Below, piece after piece: positions 31,353-40,614 of a DNA stretch of 64,000 bases (positions are counted from its first letter, which is position 1; each line of letters starts with the position of its first letter). Location: contig NZ_CAMFHB010000035.1 of NCBI RefSeq assembly GCF_945952055.1, forward strand, positions 1 to 64,000, in the 5' to 3' direction. The translations under genes and the position numbers were made by a program. The notes under the pieces are model-generated. The model saw only the letters and a program-made list of their open reading frames with translations, had not been told where the DNA came from and ran no database searches. The stretch comes from an uncultured Alsobacter sp. Its GTDB lineage: Bacteria > Pseudomonadota > Alphaproteobacteria > Rhizobiales > Beijerinckiaceae.

Positions 31353-32818
31353 AGCCCGGTGCGGCCTTCGGCTGGATCCGGCATCGCTGGCGCACGCGGC
31401 GCCTCGCCACGCGGATCGGCCTGGCGATCCTGCTGGCGCTGGCGGCCATGCAGCTCCTGGCAGGCCTCGTCTTCATCCTGACGCCGCCGCCCCGCTTCGT
31501 GCTGCTGAGCGCACGCTGGGTCGCATCCTCCGTGCAGGAGGCCTATCGCGTCGCGGCCGCGGGCGGCACGGCCGAGGACCTGCGTCGCCTGCCCTCGGCC
31601 TCGCATCTCGACTTTTCGATCGCCCCCTCCCTGCCCCCCGCGCCCCCCGGCAACCCGCCGGGCGACGGGTTCTGGCCGCAGCAGCGGCTCGGGCCGATCG
31701 TGTCCCAGGCCCTCGGCGGAGCGATCCCGGTGCGCATGCTCGGCGCCGGGCCGATGCCGGGGGGCGGGCCGAGCCACGTCGCCACGGTCCCGCCGGACGC
31801 CGGCGCGTCCCTGCCGAGAGGACCGCTGCGCGAGGACGAGCCGGATCTCTTCACGCCCGAGGGGTTCACCCTCGCGGTGCAGCTTCCCGATGGGCGGGCG
31901 CTGGTCGTCGACTCCCGCCCCAACGGGGGGCCGCGACCCCGGCAGGGCATCCCGCTCTACCTGACGCTCGCCGGCGCGGCGATGCTGATCGCGCTGATGG
32001 CGATCCTGACCGCCAGGTCGCTGCTCGCGCCCTTGGGCAAGCTCGCCGCCCTGGCCGATCGCCTCGGCCGCGAGCGCAATCCCGTGCAGATGGACGACCT
32101 CGCCATCCCGGAGTTCCGCAGCATCGCGACCGCGTTCTCGACCATGCACGCGCGCCTGACGCGCTTCGTCGACGAGCGGACCCAGATGCTCGCGGCCATC
32201 TCGCACGACCTGCGCACGCCGCTCACCCGGCTCACGCTTGCGGCGGAATACGTGACGGACCCGCGCCAGCGCCAGGAGCTGCAGGCCAGCCTGAACGACA
32301 TGAAGGTCATGCTCGAGGAGACCCTCGCCTTCGCCTCGCAGGATGCCAAGCGCGAGGAGCACAGGCTCGTCGACCTCGCCGCCCTTCTGGCCAGCCTGTG
32401 CGACGAAGCCGAGGACAACGGCACGCCCTTCACCTACGAGGGGCCCCTGCACGCCATCATCTCGGCCCGGCCGGTGGCGCTGCGCCGGGCGTTCTCCAAC
32501 CTCGTGCGCAACGCGGCGCTCTATGCGGGCGGCGGGCGCATCACCCTCGTGGTCGAGGGGGCCGACGCGATCGTGACCATCGCCGACGACGGCCCCGGCA
32601 TCCCCGAGGAGGACCTGGAGCGCGTGTTCCAGCCGTTCACGCGGGGTGAAACGTCGCGCAACCGGGACACCGGCGGCACCGGCCTCGGGCTCACCATCAG
32701 CCGGGACCTGATCCTCGGCCATGGCGGTACGATCGACCTGGAGCGCGGTGGCGAGGGCCGGCTCGGAAAGGGCCTGGTCGTCAGGGTGCGCCTGCCGGAC
32801 GAGCCGCTCGATCCATGA
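31349..32818 (+). CDS. sensor histidine kinase (HAMP, HisKA, HATPase)
   Basis: GTG start overlapping the response-regulator stop; ISHDLRTPLTRLTLAAEYV; GPGIPEEDLERVFQPFTRG; GTGLGLTIS. Confidence 0.92.
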   Translation: MKPGAAFGWIRHRWRTRRLATRIGLAILLALAAMQLLAGLVFILTPPPRFVLLSARWVASSVQEAYRVAAAGGTAEDLRRLPSASHLDFSIAPSLPPAPPGNPPGDGFWPQQRLGPIVSQALGGAIPVRMLGAGPMPGGGPSHVATVPPDAGASLPRGPLREDEPDLFTPEGFTLAVQLPDGRALVVDSRPNGGPRPRQGIPLYLTLAGAAMLIALMAILTARSLLAPLGKLAALADRLGRERNPVQMDDLAIPEFRSIATAFSTMHARLTRFVDERTQMLAAISHDLRTPLTRLTLAAEYVTDPRQRQELQASLNDMKVMLEETLAFASQDAKREEHRLVDLAALLASLCDEAEDNGTPFTYEGPLHAIISARPVALRRAFSNLVRNAALYAGGGRITLVVEGADAIVTIADDGPGIPEEDLERVFQPFTRGETSRNRDTGGTGLGLTISRDLILGHGGTIDLERGGEGRLGKGLVVRVRLPDEPLDP

Positions 32819-32824
32819 AACATT

Positions 32825-32839
32825 GTAACGGCGTGTTTC
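32825..32839. promoter_or_regulatory. degenerate copy of the GTAAC-N5-GTTAC box
   Basis: GTAAC GGCGT GTTTC; 28 bp centre-to-centre from the next box. Confidence 0.4.
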
Positions 32840-32852
32840 GTCGCCGGCGTTT

Positions 32853-32867
32853 GTAACTCCACGTTAC
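32853..32867. promoter_or_regulatory. GTAAC-N5-GTTAC box
   Basis: TTTGTAAC TCCAC GTTAC, same half-sites and spacing as at 30523-30537. Confidence 0.6.
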
Positions 32868-32943
32868 GGTTCGACTCGCATTTTCAACGCCCAGTTAAGG
32901 CTGCCAGCCGTGGATGACCGCATCGGTCGCCAATGACCGGATG

Positions 32944-33492
32944 ATGGAGATGGCAATGACCTCGATTTCCGGGTCCTTTTCGACCCAACGGCCCTCGCCT
33001 CGCGACATGATGCAGGACCGGCTCACCGACGCGATCTCGTCGGGCAGCATCAGCGCCTCGGACAAGGACGCACTGACCTCGGCTCTCGACGACATCGACA
33101 AGAGCTTGCCGTCGCAGGCCGCCGCGGGAACGGGACGGCCCGATCCCAAGGCCATGAAGGCCAAGATCGACAGCCTGATCGACCAGGAAGTGAAGAGCGG
33201 CAAGCTGACCGACGACCAGGCGAGCGAGCTGAAGCAGCTCTTCGCCAAGGGACCCGGCGGCAAGGGCGGCCCCGGCGGGCCCGGAGGTCCGGGCGGAGCC
33301 GGCGGGCCGCGGCCCGACGAGGACACCTCCTCCACGGACGAGAGCTCCGACACCGACCAGACCACCAAGCTGCTGCAGGACTTCATGAAGCTCCTGAAGG
33401 AGAAGCAGTCGAGCGGCTCCAGCTACGGCTCGAGCGGCAGCCAGGACCTGCAGTCGGTCCTCAAGTCCCTTCTCGTCGACACGAGCGCCTGA
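32944..33492 (+). CDS. small acidic, EF-hand-like/Gly-rich protein
   Basis: DAISSGSISASDKDALTSALDDIDKSL and DSLIDQEVKSGKLTDDQASELKQLF helix-loop-like repeats; collagen-like GPGGPGGPGGAGGP stretch. Confidence 0.65.
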   Translation: MEMAMTSISGSFSTQRPSPRDMMQDRLTDAISSGSISASDKDALTSALDDIDKSLPSQAAAGTGRPDPKAMKAKIDSLIDQEVKSGKLTDDQASELKQLFAKGPGGKGGPGGPGGPGGAGGPRPDEDTSSTDESSDTDQTTKLLQDFMKLLKEKQSSGSSYGSSGSQDLQSVLKSLLVDTSA

Positions 33493-33512
33493 CGCGCTCC
33501 GCGTCGGCGACC

Positions 33513-33555
33513 CTGCGTCCTCCGGCACTCCCCAACGCCGCGCCGGAGGACGCAG
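33513..33555 (+). terminator. long perfect hairpin, likely terminator
   Basis: CTGCGTCCTCCGGC / GCCGGAGGACGCAG 14-bp stem, 15-nt loop; no strong U-tract. Confidence 0.5.
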
Positions 33556-33647
33556 ATCCGCCTCGTCGGCCTTGTTGGCGAAACGGCGGCATTTCCTTTA
33601 CACTGGCCGCGCTAATGTCCCGGACGCTCCTGGAACGGACGATCCCC

Positions 33648-34034
33648 ATGGACCGCAGGCAGTTCGTACTCGCCACCTCCGCAGCACTGCTCGCGCCGAC
33701 GGCCGCGTTGGCCGACGGCCTGCGCAAGGACGTCTTCATCCTCGCCGTGATGGCGCGCGATTGTCCCTTCTGCATCGAGTGGAATGCCTATGAGCGCGCC
33801 CGCCTCGAGCGGCTGTGCCGGGAAGCGCGGGTGCGTTTCCGTGAGGTCGAGGTCTTGCGCTTCACCGACATCCGCGAGGACGGTGCCTGGCCCTCGGACC
33901 TGAAGCCCGTGCTGGCGAAGATCCCCTACACGGACGGAACCCCCCGGTTCCTCGTGGTCCACGAGGGCAGGATCATCCAGCACACCGTCGGCCTGGAACA
34001 GTACCGGCGCGGCATCCTGCCCATGTTCGTGTGA
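33648..34034 (+). CDS. exported thioredoxin-fold protein (CPFC motif)
   Basis: Signal MDRRQFVLATSAALLAPTAALA; AVMARDCPFCIEWN; IPYTDGTPRFLVVHEGRIIQHTVGLEQYRRG. Confidence 0.75.
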   Translation: MDRRQFVLATSAALLAPTAALADGLRKDVFILAVMARDCPFCIEWNAYERARLERLCREARVRFREVEVLRFTDIREDGAWPSDLKPVLAKIPYTDGTPRFLVVHEGRIIQHTVGLEQYRRGILPMFV

Positions 34035-34163
34035 TCCCGGACGGGGCTGGCCAAGGCGCACGCCCCATGGCAGTTTGCGCCGCCGCGACGTGACGGCACG
34101 TCGCCCGGTGGACCGGGCGCGGCCGTTCACGAAAACGCCGCAGAGGCAGTTCAGGACCCCGCC

Positions 34164-34361
34164 ATGACGGCCGTTCCATCGCCGGGCCCGCAATCCGACG
34201 CGCCGACAGCCGGTCCTTCATCCGGCTTCAGCCGGTTGGGACTGGTGCTGTGGGCGGGCGCGGCCGTATGCCTCGTGGCGGCGGGTCTCGTGCTGTGGAA
34301 TGCCCGCGGCGCTGGCGTGTTCACCGACGTGCTGGCCGCGGCCATCGCCTGGTGCTTTTGA
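34164..34361 (+). CDS. small membrane protein
   Basis: 65 aa with one TM stretch; directly upstream of SCO. Confidence 0.5.
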   Translation: MTAVPSPGPQSDAPTAGPSSGFSRLGLVLWAGAAVCLVAAGLVLWNARGAGVFTDVLAAAIAWCF

Positions 34362-34378
34362 GAGAGCGATCGTTCCCC

Positions 34379-35005
34379 ATGTCCGTGAAGCCTGGCCCAG
34401 ACCCGTCAGCCAAGGAAAAAGCCCTGGCACGCCGGCTGGCGCTGCCCCTCCTCGCCTTCGTCTTCGGGGCCGTGGCCCTGCTGATGGCCGTCGCCGTCGT
34501 GTTCATGCCCCGGGAAGGCCAGCAGGTGGCCGCCGTCGGCGGTCCGTTCAGCCTGGTCGATCAGGACGGCAAGGCGTTCACCGAGAAGGACCTGCTTGGA
34601 AAGCCGAGCCTCGTCTTCTTCGGCTTCACGCATTGCCCCGACGTCTGCCCCACGACGCTCTACGAGATCACGCAGGTCTATTCCGAACTCGCCGCCAAGG
34701 GAGACAAGGTCCGGGCGGTGTTCGTGACCGTCGATCCCGCGCGTGACACGCCGGAGCTCATGAAGACCTATCTGTCGAGCTTCGACCCGCACATCGTCGG
34801 CCTCAGCGGCAGCCAGGCCGCGGTCGACGGCATCATGAAGGCCTATCGTGTCTTCGCACGGAAGGTGCCCGGCGAGAACGGCAACTACACGATGGACCAC
34901 ACCGCCCTCGTCTACCTGATGGACGCGAAGGGGCGTTTCGTGGGGGCGTTCAATCTCCAGAAGTCCCCCGCCGAAGCGGCGAAGGAACTCGAGCGCTACA
35001 TGTAG
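34379..35005 (+). CDS. SCO-family protein (copper chaperone / thioredoxin fold)
   Basis: VFFGFTHCPDVCPTTLYEI; MDHTALVYLMD. Confidence 0.93.
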   Translation: MSVKPGPDPSAKEKALARRLALPLLAFVFGAVALLMAVAVVFMPREGQQVAAVGGPFSLVDQDGKAFTEKDLLGKPSLVFFGFTHCPDVCPTTLYEITQVYSELAAKGDKVRAVFVTVDPARDTPELMKTYLSSFDPHIVGLSGSQAAVDGIMKAYRVFARKVPGENGNYTMDHTALVYLMDAKGRFVGAFNLQKSPAEAAKELERYM

Positions 35006-35427
35006 CCGGGAGGGCCCGCCGGCCCGTGCTCGGTCTTGTTCCAGCGAAACGGGGCATCGAGCAGCTCCCACAGCGCCACCCAGGCCGCGACGGAAATCAG
35101 GGCGAGGTAGGGCAGCGCGAGGAGCGCGTCGAGCGCGCCCAGCCGGATCGCCCTTCGCCTGGCGGCGATCCAGGCGGGTCCGGCGACCGTCACCGCCCCG
35201 GCCGCCAGCACCACCCACGACAGCGCCACGCCCGAGAGGTCGAGCATGCCGTCGGGGTGCAGGCTGCTGCCGTCGACGAGGCGGACGACCAGCGATCCCA
35301 TGAAGAGCGGGGCGCCGATGGCGGCGAGCACCGTGCCCCACCCGTGCGTGACCACGGCCAGCCGCGCCACCGGCCCGCCCGGCCAGGGCTTGCGCCACTC
35401 CCGACTGTGGACCAGGGCAGTCTGCAT
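34996..35427 (-). pseudogene. C-terminal fragment of the family 2 glycosyltransferase split by the integrative element
   Basis: ...KGWMQTALVHSREWRKPWPGGPVARLAVVTHGWGTVL... continues in frame from the fragment ending RVRWMKGWM at 47290; multiple TM segments. Confidence 0.85.
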
Positions 35428-35430
35428 CCA
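35424..35430. repeat. attL core GCATCCA
   Basis: Identical to 47289-47295; reads TGGATGC within the Lys-Gly-Trp-Met codons of both gene halves (extended 13-bp AARGGYTGGATGC, 11/13 identical). Confidence 0.8.
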
Positions 35431-35550
35431 ACCTTTTCGCTTCGGTTTCGGAAGTGATCCGCCTGTTGCTGAATGTTTCGATTGCCAAGCGTTTTCAAGC
35501 ACGTAATTGTTCGTCCGCGTTTCCCGATGTTCCGGTCGGTTCCGGAATTC

Positions 35551-35576
35551 TGTTGCGACCGTGTTGCGACGGAGGG
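35551..35576 (+). repeat. left integrase arm-type repeats
   Basis: TGTTGCGACCGTGTTGCGACGGAGGG: two GTTGCGAC at 11-bp spacing. Confidence 0.7.
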
Positions 35577-35595
35577 ATCTCGGAGGATCGACGCG

Positions 35596-36867
35596 ATGCC
35601 GAAAAGCGGTTCCGGAGCGACGCGGGAGGCCCGGCCTCTCACCTCCCGGGCGATTGAGGCGATGCTGCCGGAGGCGGCCCCCTATCGGGTCCCGGATGCA
35701 CGGACGAAGGGCCTTGCGGTGCGGGTCGCCACTGACGGCAAGAGGACCTTCGACCTTGCGTTCCGCGTCAAGCACGGGAAGGTCCGGCGGACCTCGCTCG
35801 GTGAGTGGCCGGGGACCACGCTCGAACAGGCCCGCGACCGCGCACATGCCCTCACCTCGGCAGCCCGGAAGGGGGTCGACCTGCTCGCGGACGAGGAGGA
35901 GGCTCGCATCGAGGCCGCGCGGCGGGTGACGGTCTCGGCCCTCATCGCGGAGTACATGAAGCGGTCCGTTCGGAAGAATGGGTTGAGGACAGCGGACGAG
36001 ATCGAGCGCCGACTGAAGCGGGCGCTCGCCTCGCTCCTCGACACCCGGGCGGCCGACGTGAAGCGGCGGGACATTCGGGACGTCCTCGACGCAGTGTCGG
36101 ACGAGGGCCTCGAACGAGAGGCTGAGAAGCGCCGGCAGGTCATTGGCGCGATGTTCAAGTGGGCAGTTGGGCGCGACCTGATCGAGAATGACCCCACGGC
36201 AGGGTTGAAGGCGTACGACACCGGGGCGCCTCGGGACCGGGTCCTGTCGGACGACGAGGTCCGCGCCCTGTGGGCTTGGTTGGATGCAGCAGACCTCCCC
36301 GGAGGCCACCCGGAGGTCCTCCGGTTGCAACTCCTGCTTGGTGCGCGCTGCGGCGAGGTCGCCGGCATCGAGGCCGGCGAGGTTGATCGAGAGACGTGGG
36401 TCTGGACGCTCCCGGCCGCGCGCTCGAAGAACAAGAGGCAGCGCCTCACCCCGCTGGTCGGTCTCGCCCGGGAGATCGTCGAGGCCAACTGGCCGGCGAG
36501 CGGACGCGGGCCGCTTTTCACGACCGAGACGGGGCGCGCGATGCGCGCATCGAACGTGGGCCAGAGCCTCTTGAACCGAGAGGACCGGCTCCCGATCGCA
36601 AAGTTCACAACCCACGATCTCAGGAGAACCGCCGCGACGAAGCTCGCCGAGATGGGCATACAACTCGACCTTGTCGCGGCCATCGTCGGTCACGAGGCGG
36701 GCGGGAAGAACGTCCGGACGCTCGTCCGCCACTACGTTCACACCGACCAGATCGAGAGAAAGGCTACGGCGCTTCTCGCGTGGGATGCCCGAGTGCGTGA
36801 GATCGTCGAGGACCGCCAGCCGGCGTCGAAGGTGGTCGACTTCGCTTCTGCCCGGGGCGTCGCATGA
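35596..36867 (+). CDS. int: tyrosine recombinase/integrase with DUF4102 arm-binding domain
   Basis: VPDARTKGLAVRVATDGKRTFDLAFRV; catalytic GARCGEV, THDLRRTAAT, GHEAG, RHYVHTD. Confidence 0.96.
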   Translation: MPKSGSGATREARPLTSRAIEAMLPEAAPYRVPDARTKGLAVRVATDGKRTFDLAFRVKHGKVRRTSLGEWPGTTLEQARDRAHALTSAARKGVDLLADEEEARIEAARRVTVSALIAEYMKRSVRKNGLRTADEIERRLKRALASLLDTRAADVKRRDIRDVLDAVSDEGLEREAEKRRQVIGAMFKWAVGRDLIENDPTAGLKAYDTGAPRDRVLSDDEVRALWAWLDAADLPGGHPEVLRLQLLLGARCGEVAGIEAGEVDRETWVWTLPAARSKNKRQRLTPLVGLAREIVEANWPASGRGPLFTTETGRAMRASNVGQSLLNREDRLPIAKFTTHDLRRTAATKLAEMGIQLDLVAAIVGHEAGGKNVRTLVRHYVHTDQIERKATALLAWDARVREIVEDRQPASKVVDFASARGVA

Positions 36868-37484
36868 GAGGCCCTCCGCTCGTCACCGACAAGGCCGCGC
36901 GGTGGGCCATCGATGTCCCGGTCGCGGATCTCGAACGGCTCCTCTCCCTTCCCGAAGGCGTCCTGCGGGACCGAATGCGGTCCGTCGTGTACGCGTGCAA
37001 CATGCAGGCACTGCGAGCGGACGACGCCGCAAGCAGGCGTCGCGCCGTCCGGATGGCGTCAGCCGCTCGTCCGGTTCTCGAACGGTTGCAAGGCATCCTC
37101 GACGAGCCTGAGACGCTCCGCGACCTACGCCGAGCGTCGGCGGCCCTTCGGAGAGCAGGGCACGGGCAGGCCGAAGTGATCGACGGGATAGTCGCGGCGC
37201 TCCTGACCGTCCCTGCCACGCTGGCCGTGGTCGAGCACGTCTCCGAAGGCAAGCGCGGCACGCCGGGGAAGGTCTGGCAGGTTGAGTTCCTCAAGGCGCT
37301 CGCCCGGGAATGGACGCAGGTCACTCGGCTGCCGCCCGCGAAGGCTTCGCGCGCTGCCGCCTCGCGGCGTTCACCCCGCGCCCTGTTCCTTCCGTTTGCC
37401 GAAGCAGCACTGGCTGACGTTGGCGTCGAGGTGAAGAACGCTGCGCGAGCTATCAAGCACGCCCTATCCGATGTGGACAAATAA
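36864..37484 (+). CDS. hypothetical protein coupled to the integrase
   Basis: ATG overlaps the integrase stop (ATGA); 206 aa. Confidence 0.7.
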   Translation: MRGPPLVTDKAARWAIDVPVADLERLLSLPEGVLRDRMRSVVYACNMQALRADDAASRRRAVRMASAARPVLERLQGILDEPETLRDLRRASAALRRAGHGQAEVIDGIVAALLTVPATLAVVEHVSEGKRGTPGKVWQVEFLKALAREWTQVTRLPPAKASRAAASRRSPRALFLPFAEAALADVGVEVKNAARAIKHALSDVDK

Positions 37485-37657
37485 TCGGCGAGACGAGCGG
37501 TCAGTCTGCAACTCGGAAAATCCCTTGCCGCGATTGGTGTAGCGGCTCGATTGGGAAAAAACTTCGTCGGTGAATTTTTCGCCGTCGTTACAGGCGCTCA
37601 GAGTTCCGCGACCTTCCCGATGTCGCCGCGCCGTTTCGCGGCTCGAAGGGAAGCAAA

Positions 37658-37897
37658 ATGAACCACTCGAACAAGATCAGCGACAGCGGCGGCGACAGCC
37701 GTTCCGCCATCGCCCCGCGCCTCCTCACCGAGGAGCAGGCGCGCGCCGCGCTCGGCGGTATCAGCCGCACCACGATGCATCGCATGATGGTCGGCGGGCG
37801 CATCCGCGTCGTGAAGCTCGGACGCCTGAACATGGTGCCGGTCGAGGAGATCGACCGCGTCATTGCCGCCCTCCCGGCCGCGCGCGAGGTGGCCTGA
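37658..37897 (+). CDS. AlpA/excisionase-like helix-turn-helix protein
   Basis: LLTEEQARAALGGISRTTMHRMMVGGRIRVVKLGRLNMVPVEEIDRVIA. Confidence 0.75.
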   Translation: MNHSNKISDSGGDSRSAIAPRLLTEEQARAALGGISRTTMHRMMVGGRIRVVKLGRLNMVPVEEIDRVIAALPAAREVA

Positions 37898-37899
37898 TC

Positions 37900-38181
37900 A
37901 TGGCGCGCACCGTGAAGAAGACCGAGACGGCCGGCGAGGTCTTCGCCCGGCTCGACGCGGCGAAGGTCGAAGCCCAGCGGGCCGTCCTCGCCGCCGCCGC
38001 GATCTACAGCCAGTTGCTCGCGATGTGGGACCTGCATTCCATCGAGGCCATCCATCAGCGTCCGGACTGGGACGAGGTGCTCACCGCCCGCGAGGCGGCC
38101 GACGAGGCGCGGATCGCTTTGGCGAAGCTCGGCGACGAGCGTGCCGCCGCGCAGGCGGCCGTGAACGGGGGGCAGCAGTGA
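37900..38181 (+). CDS. hypothetical protein
   Basis: 93 aa, start just after the upstream stop, overlaps the next start. Confidence 0.65.
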   Translation: MARTVKKTETAGEVFARLDAAKVEAQRAVLAAAAIYSQLLAMWDLHSIEAIHQRPDWDEVLTAREAADEARIALAKLGDERAAAQAAVNGGQQ

Positions 38182-38816
38182 TGGCCTCCCGGTTCTTCAA
38201 GTCGATCCCGGGCGGCGCTGTGTCGCTCGCCGAGCGCGTCGCCGCGATCGTGGCGTCGCTGACCCCCAAGGCGTCCGCCGTGACCAAGGCGGGAGAGATC
38301 GTCGGTCTGGCGCGGCAGGTTGCCGAGGAGCGGCCGAAGCAGCAGGCTGAACTCGACGCGGAAGCGGACGAGGCCGAGCGGGCGGCGATCCGCGAGGCTG
38401 GCCTGCTCGCCGTCGGGCTCACGACGGACGCGAGCGCCGTCGAGGCCAAGCGGGCGGACGCGAGCGTGAAGCGGACCACCGCCCTCGCCGGGAAGGTCGC
38501 GGCGCAGGCCGACGCGGACGTCGTCAGGATCGCCGAGGAGCGCCGCCGCGACGCCGGCCGCGCGCTCCACGAGGCGATGGAGGCCGAGATCGCCCCGCTC
38601 CGCGAGGAGGCGTTGGCGCAGTTCCGCGAGACCGTCGCCGCGCACGTGCGGGCGCACGACCTCGCCGCTGCCCTCGGTCTGCCCGTCGGTGAGCGTCCCC
38701 AGATCATCGACCCCATCAGCCACGAGCGCCTCACCCCGCCCGAGCCCGACGCCGAGGCTCGGGCCATCGCCGAGGCGCTCGAACCCGTGCGGTGGCAGAT
38801 CCGCGTCACCGCCTGA
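38181..38816 (+). CDS. hypothetical coiled-coil protein
   Basis: 211 aa, Ala/Glu-rich helical sequence; overlaps upstream stop (TGATGG). Confidence 0.65.
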   Translation: MASRFFKSIPGGAVSLAERVAAIVASLTPKASAVTKAGEIVGLARQVAEERPKQQAELDAEADEAERAAIREAGLLAVGLTTDASAVEAKRADASVKRTTALAGKVAAQADADVVRIAEERRRDAGRALHEAMEAEIAPLREEALAQFRETVAAHVRAHDLAAALGLPVGERPQIIDPISHERLTPPEPDAEARAIAEALEPVRWQIRVTA

Positions 38817-38994
38817 ACCTATCCCCATCCGGCCCGGCAGCCCTCCGGAGGCCTTCGCATCGAGGCCAACAACGGCACGCCCCCTCCCGGCCGGGCCACG
38901 TTCTTTGGACGGGTCAAGGGGGCGAACGGTGCAGGCCGGCGGCGCGACGAGCGTGGCGTGCCGCCGGCCAGACCTTCCAACGAGAACGGACGCG

Positions 38995-39974
38995 ATGACC
39001 GAGCCCATCACCCTCTTAGCAAAGTGGCGTCTCGCGCAGGCCATTGCGGCTGACCCGAACACGCCTCCGTCGGCTCTCCGGGTCGCCCTCCGGCTGCTCG
39101 ACCACCTGAACGGCAAGACGGGCCGCTGCGACCCCGCCCACGCGACAATCGGTGCCGCCCTTGGCATCGGCCGCCGCACCGTTGTCGATGCAATCCACGC
39201 GCTTGAACGGGCCGGTTGGCTGCGGGTCGAGCGTGGCGGCGGCGATCCGAACGCCCCGAACGGCTACTCGACGAACTCGTATCAGTTCGCCGTGGAGAGG
39301 CTCGGCGAGGTTCCCGAGGCCGGACGGGACGACGATCCCCCCCGTGCAGAAACTTGCACCCCGGGGGGTGCGGAAGTTCGCACCTCCCCCCGTGCGGGAA
39401 TTCGCACCCCCCCGGTGGTCATTTCCGCACCCCCCCGGGGTGCGGAAATCCGCACACAAACTATGAACAGGTCTACCGGGAAGAGAAACCGGGAACGGGA
39501 AACACTTATCCCCCTTCCCCCTCACCTCGTTCTTCGCGCGACCGGGCGACCGGACTGCCGGACGAACTCCGGGCCGACTTCTCCCTCTTCTGGTCGATCT
39601 ATCCGCGCCGTGAGCGCGTCGGGGCGGCCGAGGCTGCTTTCGCTCAGGCGGTCGCCAACGGCGCGGACCCCGCCGACCTCATCCACGGGGTCCGCGCCTA
39701 TGCCCGGTCTGTGAAGGGGAGCGAGCCGAAGTACGTCGCGGGTGCTGCCCGCTGGCTCGCCGAGCGTCGCTGGACGGACGAGCCGCCGGCCCCGTCTACC
39801 GGCCCCGACCCCATCACACTGGACGGCGACGGCAACATCGTCGCCGTCCCGCCTACGGCGCAAGCCGCACCTCGTCGGCGCATGACACCTGCCGAGGAAA
39901 TCCTCTCCGCCTTCACCCCCGATGCTCTCGAAGAAATGGACGCCAATTGGAGGGCTCGCCGCAATGGCCACTGA
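38995..39974 (+). pseudogene. phage-type replication protein (N-terminal HTH, C-terminal FWSIYPRR domain), apparently frameshifted
   Basis: N part MTEPITLLAKWRLAQAIAADPNTPPSALRVALRLLDHLN...IGRRTVVDAIHALERAGWLRVERGG in one frame; C part LRADFSLFWSIYPRRERVGAAEAAFAQAV...WLAERRWTDEPP in the -1 frame. Confidence 0.75.
39346..39467 (+). repeat. ~24-bp imperfect palindromic repeat array embedded in the rep gene (candidate iterons)
   Basis: GTGCAGAAACTTGCAC, GTGCGGAAGTTCGCAC, GTGCGGGAATTCGCAC, (GGTGGTCATTTCCGCAC), GTGCGGAAATCCGCAC separated by C/G-rich spacers. Confidence 0.8.
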
Positions 39975-40551
39975 CATCGTCTCGTCGAACTCCCGGACAG
40001 AACTCGCGCCGTACATCAAGGCTCACATCGCGACTGCGCACCGTCTACGCCAGCTCAAGGCGGAGATCAGCGTCGACGGAGGTCACCGGTACAACGAAAT
40101 CCGGGCGCTGGAATTGGTCCGCTCCGGCGAAGTCACCCGCGCCGGCATGCAGACGACGGTCGCGACCTTGACCACCGCGATCTACACGCCGTCCCCGCCC
40201 GTCTCGCTGCTCGCCGTCCTCGTGGAGCGAATGACGTCGCTGCCTCGTGCCAACGTCGATCTGGTCGCGTGGGCCCGGCACACGGTCGAGCTTCTCTCCG
40301 AGGAGGAGGTCGACGAGGACAGCGCCGAGGCTTGGTACGACGTTGCGGGCGGCTTCTCGGCCGCGATCGTTCACGTCGCGGCGACGAACATCCTTGCGAG
40401 CGAGCGATGGCTGCCTCCGCCCGCCGCTGTCCTCGAAGCCTGCAAGGCCGTCCGTCTCGCGCTGATCCACGACCTCTCGGTGGCCCGCTACTTCGAGAAG
40501 CTGGCCGCCAAGACGGACCCGGACGCCCCGGGCGTCTGGGATCTCGACTAA
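39964..40551 (+). CDS. hypothetical protein
   Basis: 195 aa, overlaps the end of rep. Confidence 0.65.
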   Translation: MATDIVSSNSRTELAPYIKAHIATAHRLRQLKAEISVDGGHRYNEIRALELVRSGEVTRAGMQTTVATLTTAIYTPSPPVSLLAVLVERMTSLPRANVDLVAWARHTVELLSEEEVDEDSAEAWYDVAGGFSAAIVHVAATNILASERWLPPPAAVLEACKAVRLALIHDLSVARYFEKLAAKTDPDAPGVWDLD

Positions 40552-40614
40552 CGCACCACCAACCCGATCGCGCGCCAGAGGGGCGCGCGGCATAGCCTGA
40601 AAGGAGGCCGCAAC

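Noticed and set aside
33241-33312. GGC/CCC-rich repeat tract as a mobile or CRISPR-like repeat
   Set aside because: Encodes an in-frame Gly-Pro-Gly tract of the 32944 protein; simple low-complexity coding sequence.
39346-39467. CRISPR array
   Set aside because: Units are ~24 bp, internally palindromic, without unique 30-bp spacers, in frame within a rep gene and with no cas genes; an iteron-like array fits better.
39497-39503. GGGAAAC as a programmed -1 ribosomal slippery site for rep
   Set aside because: The heptamer codons GGA AAC lie in the downstream frame, not in the frame that would need to slip.
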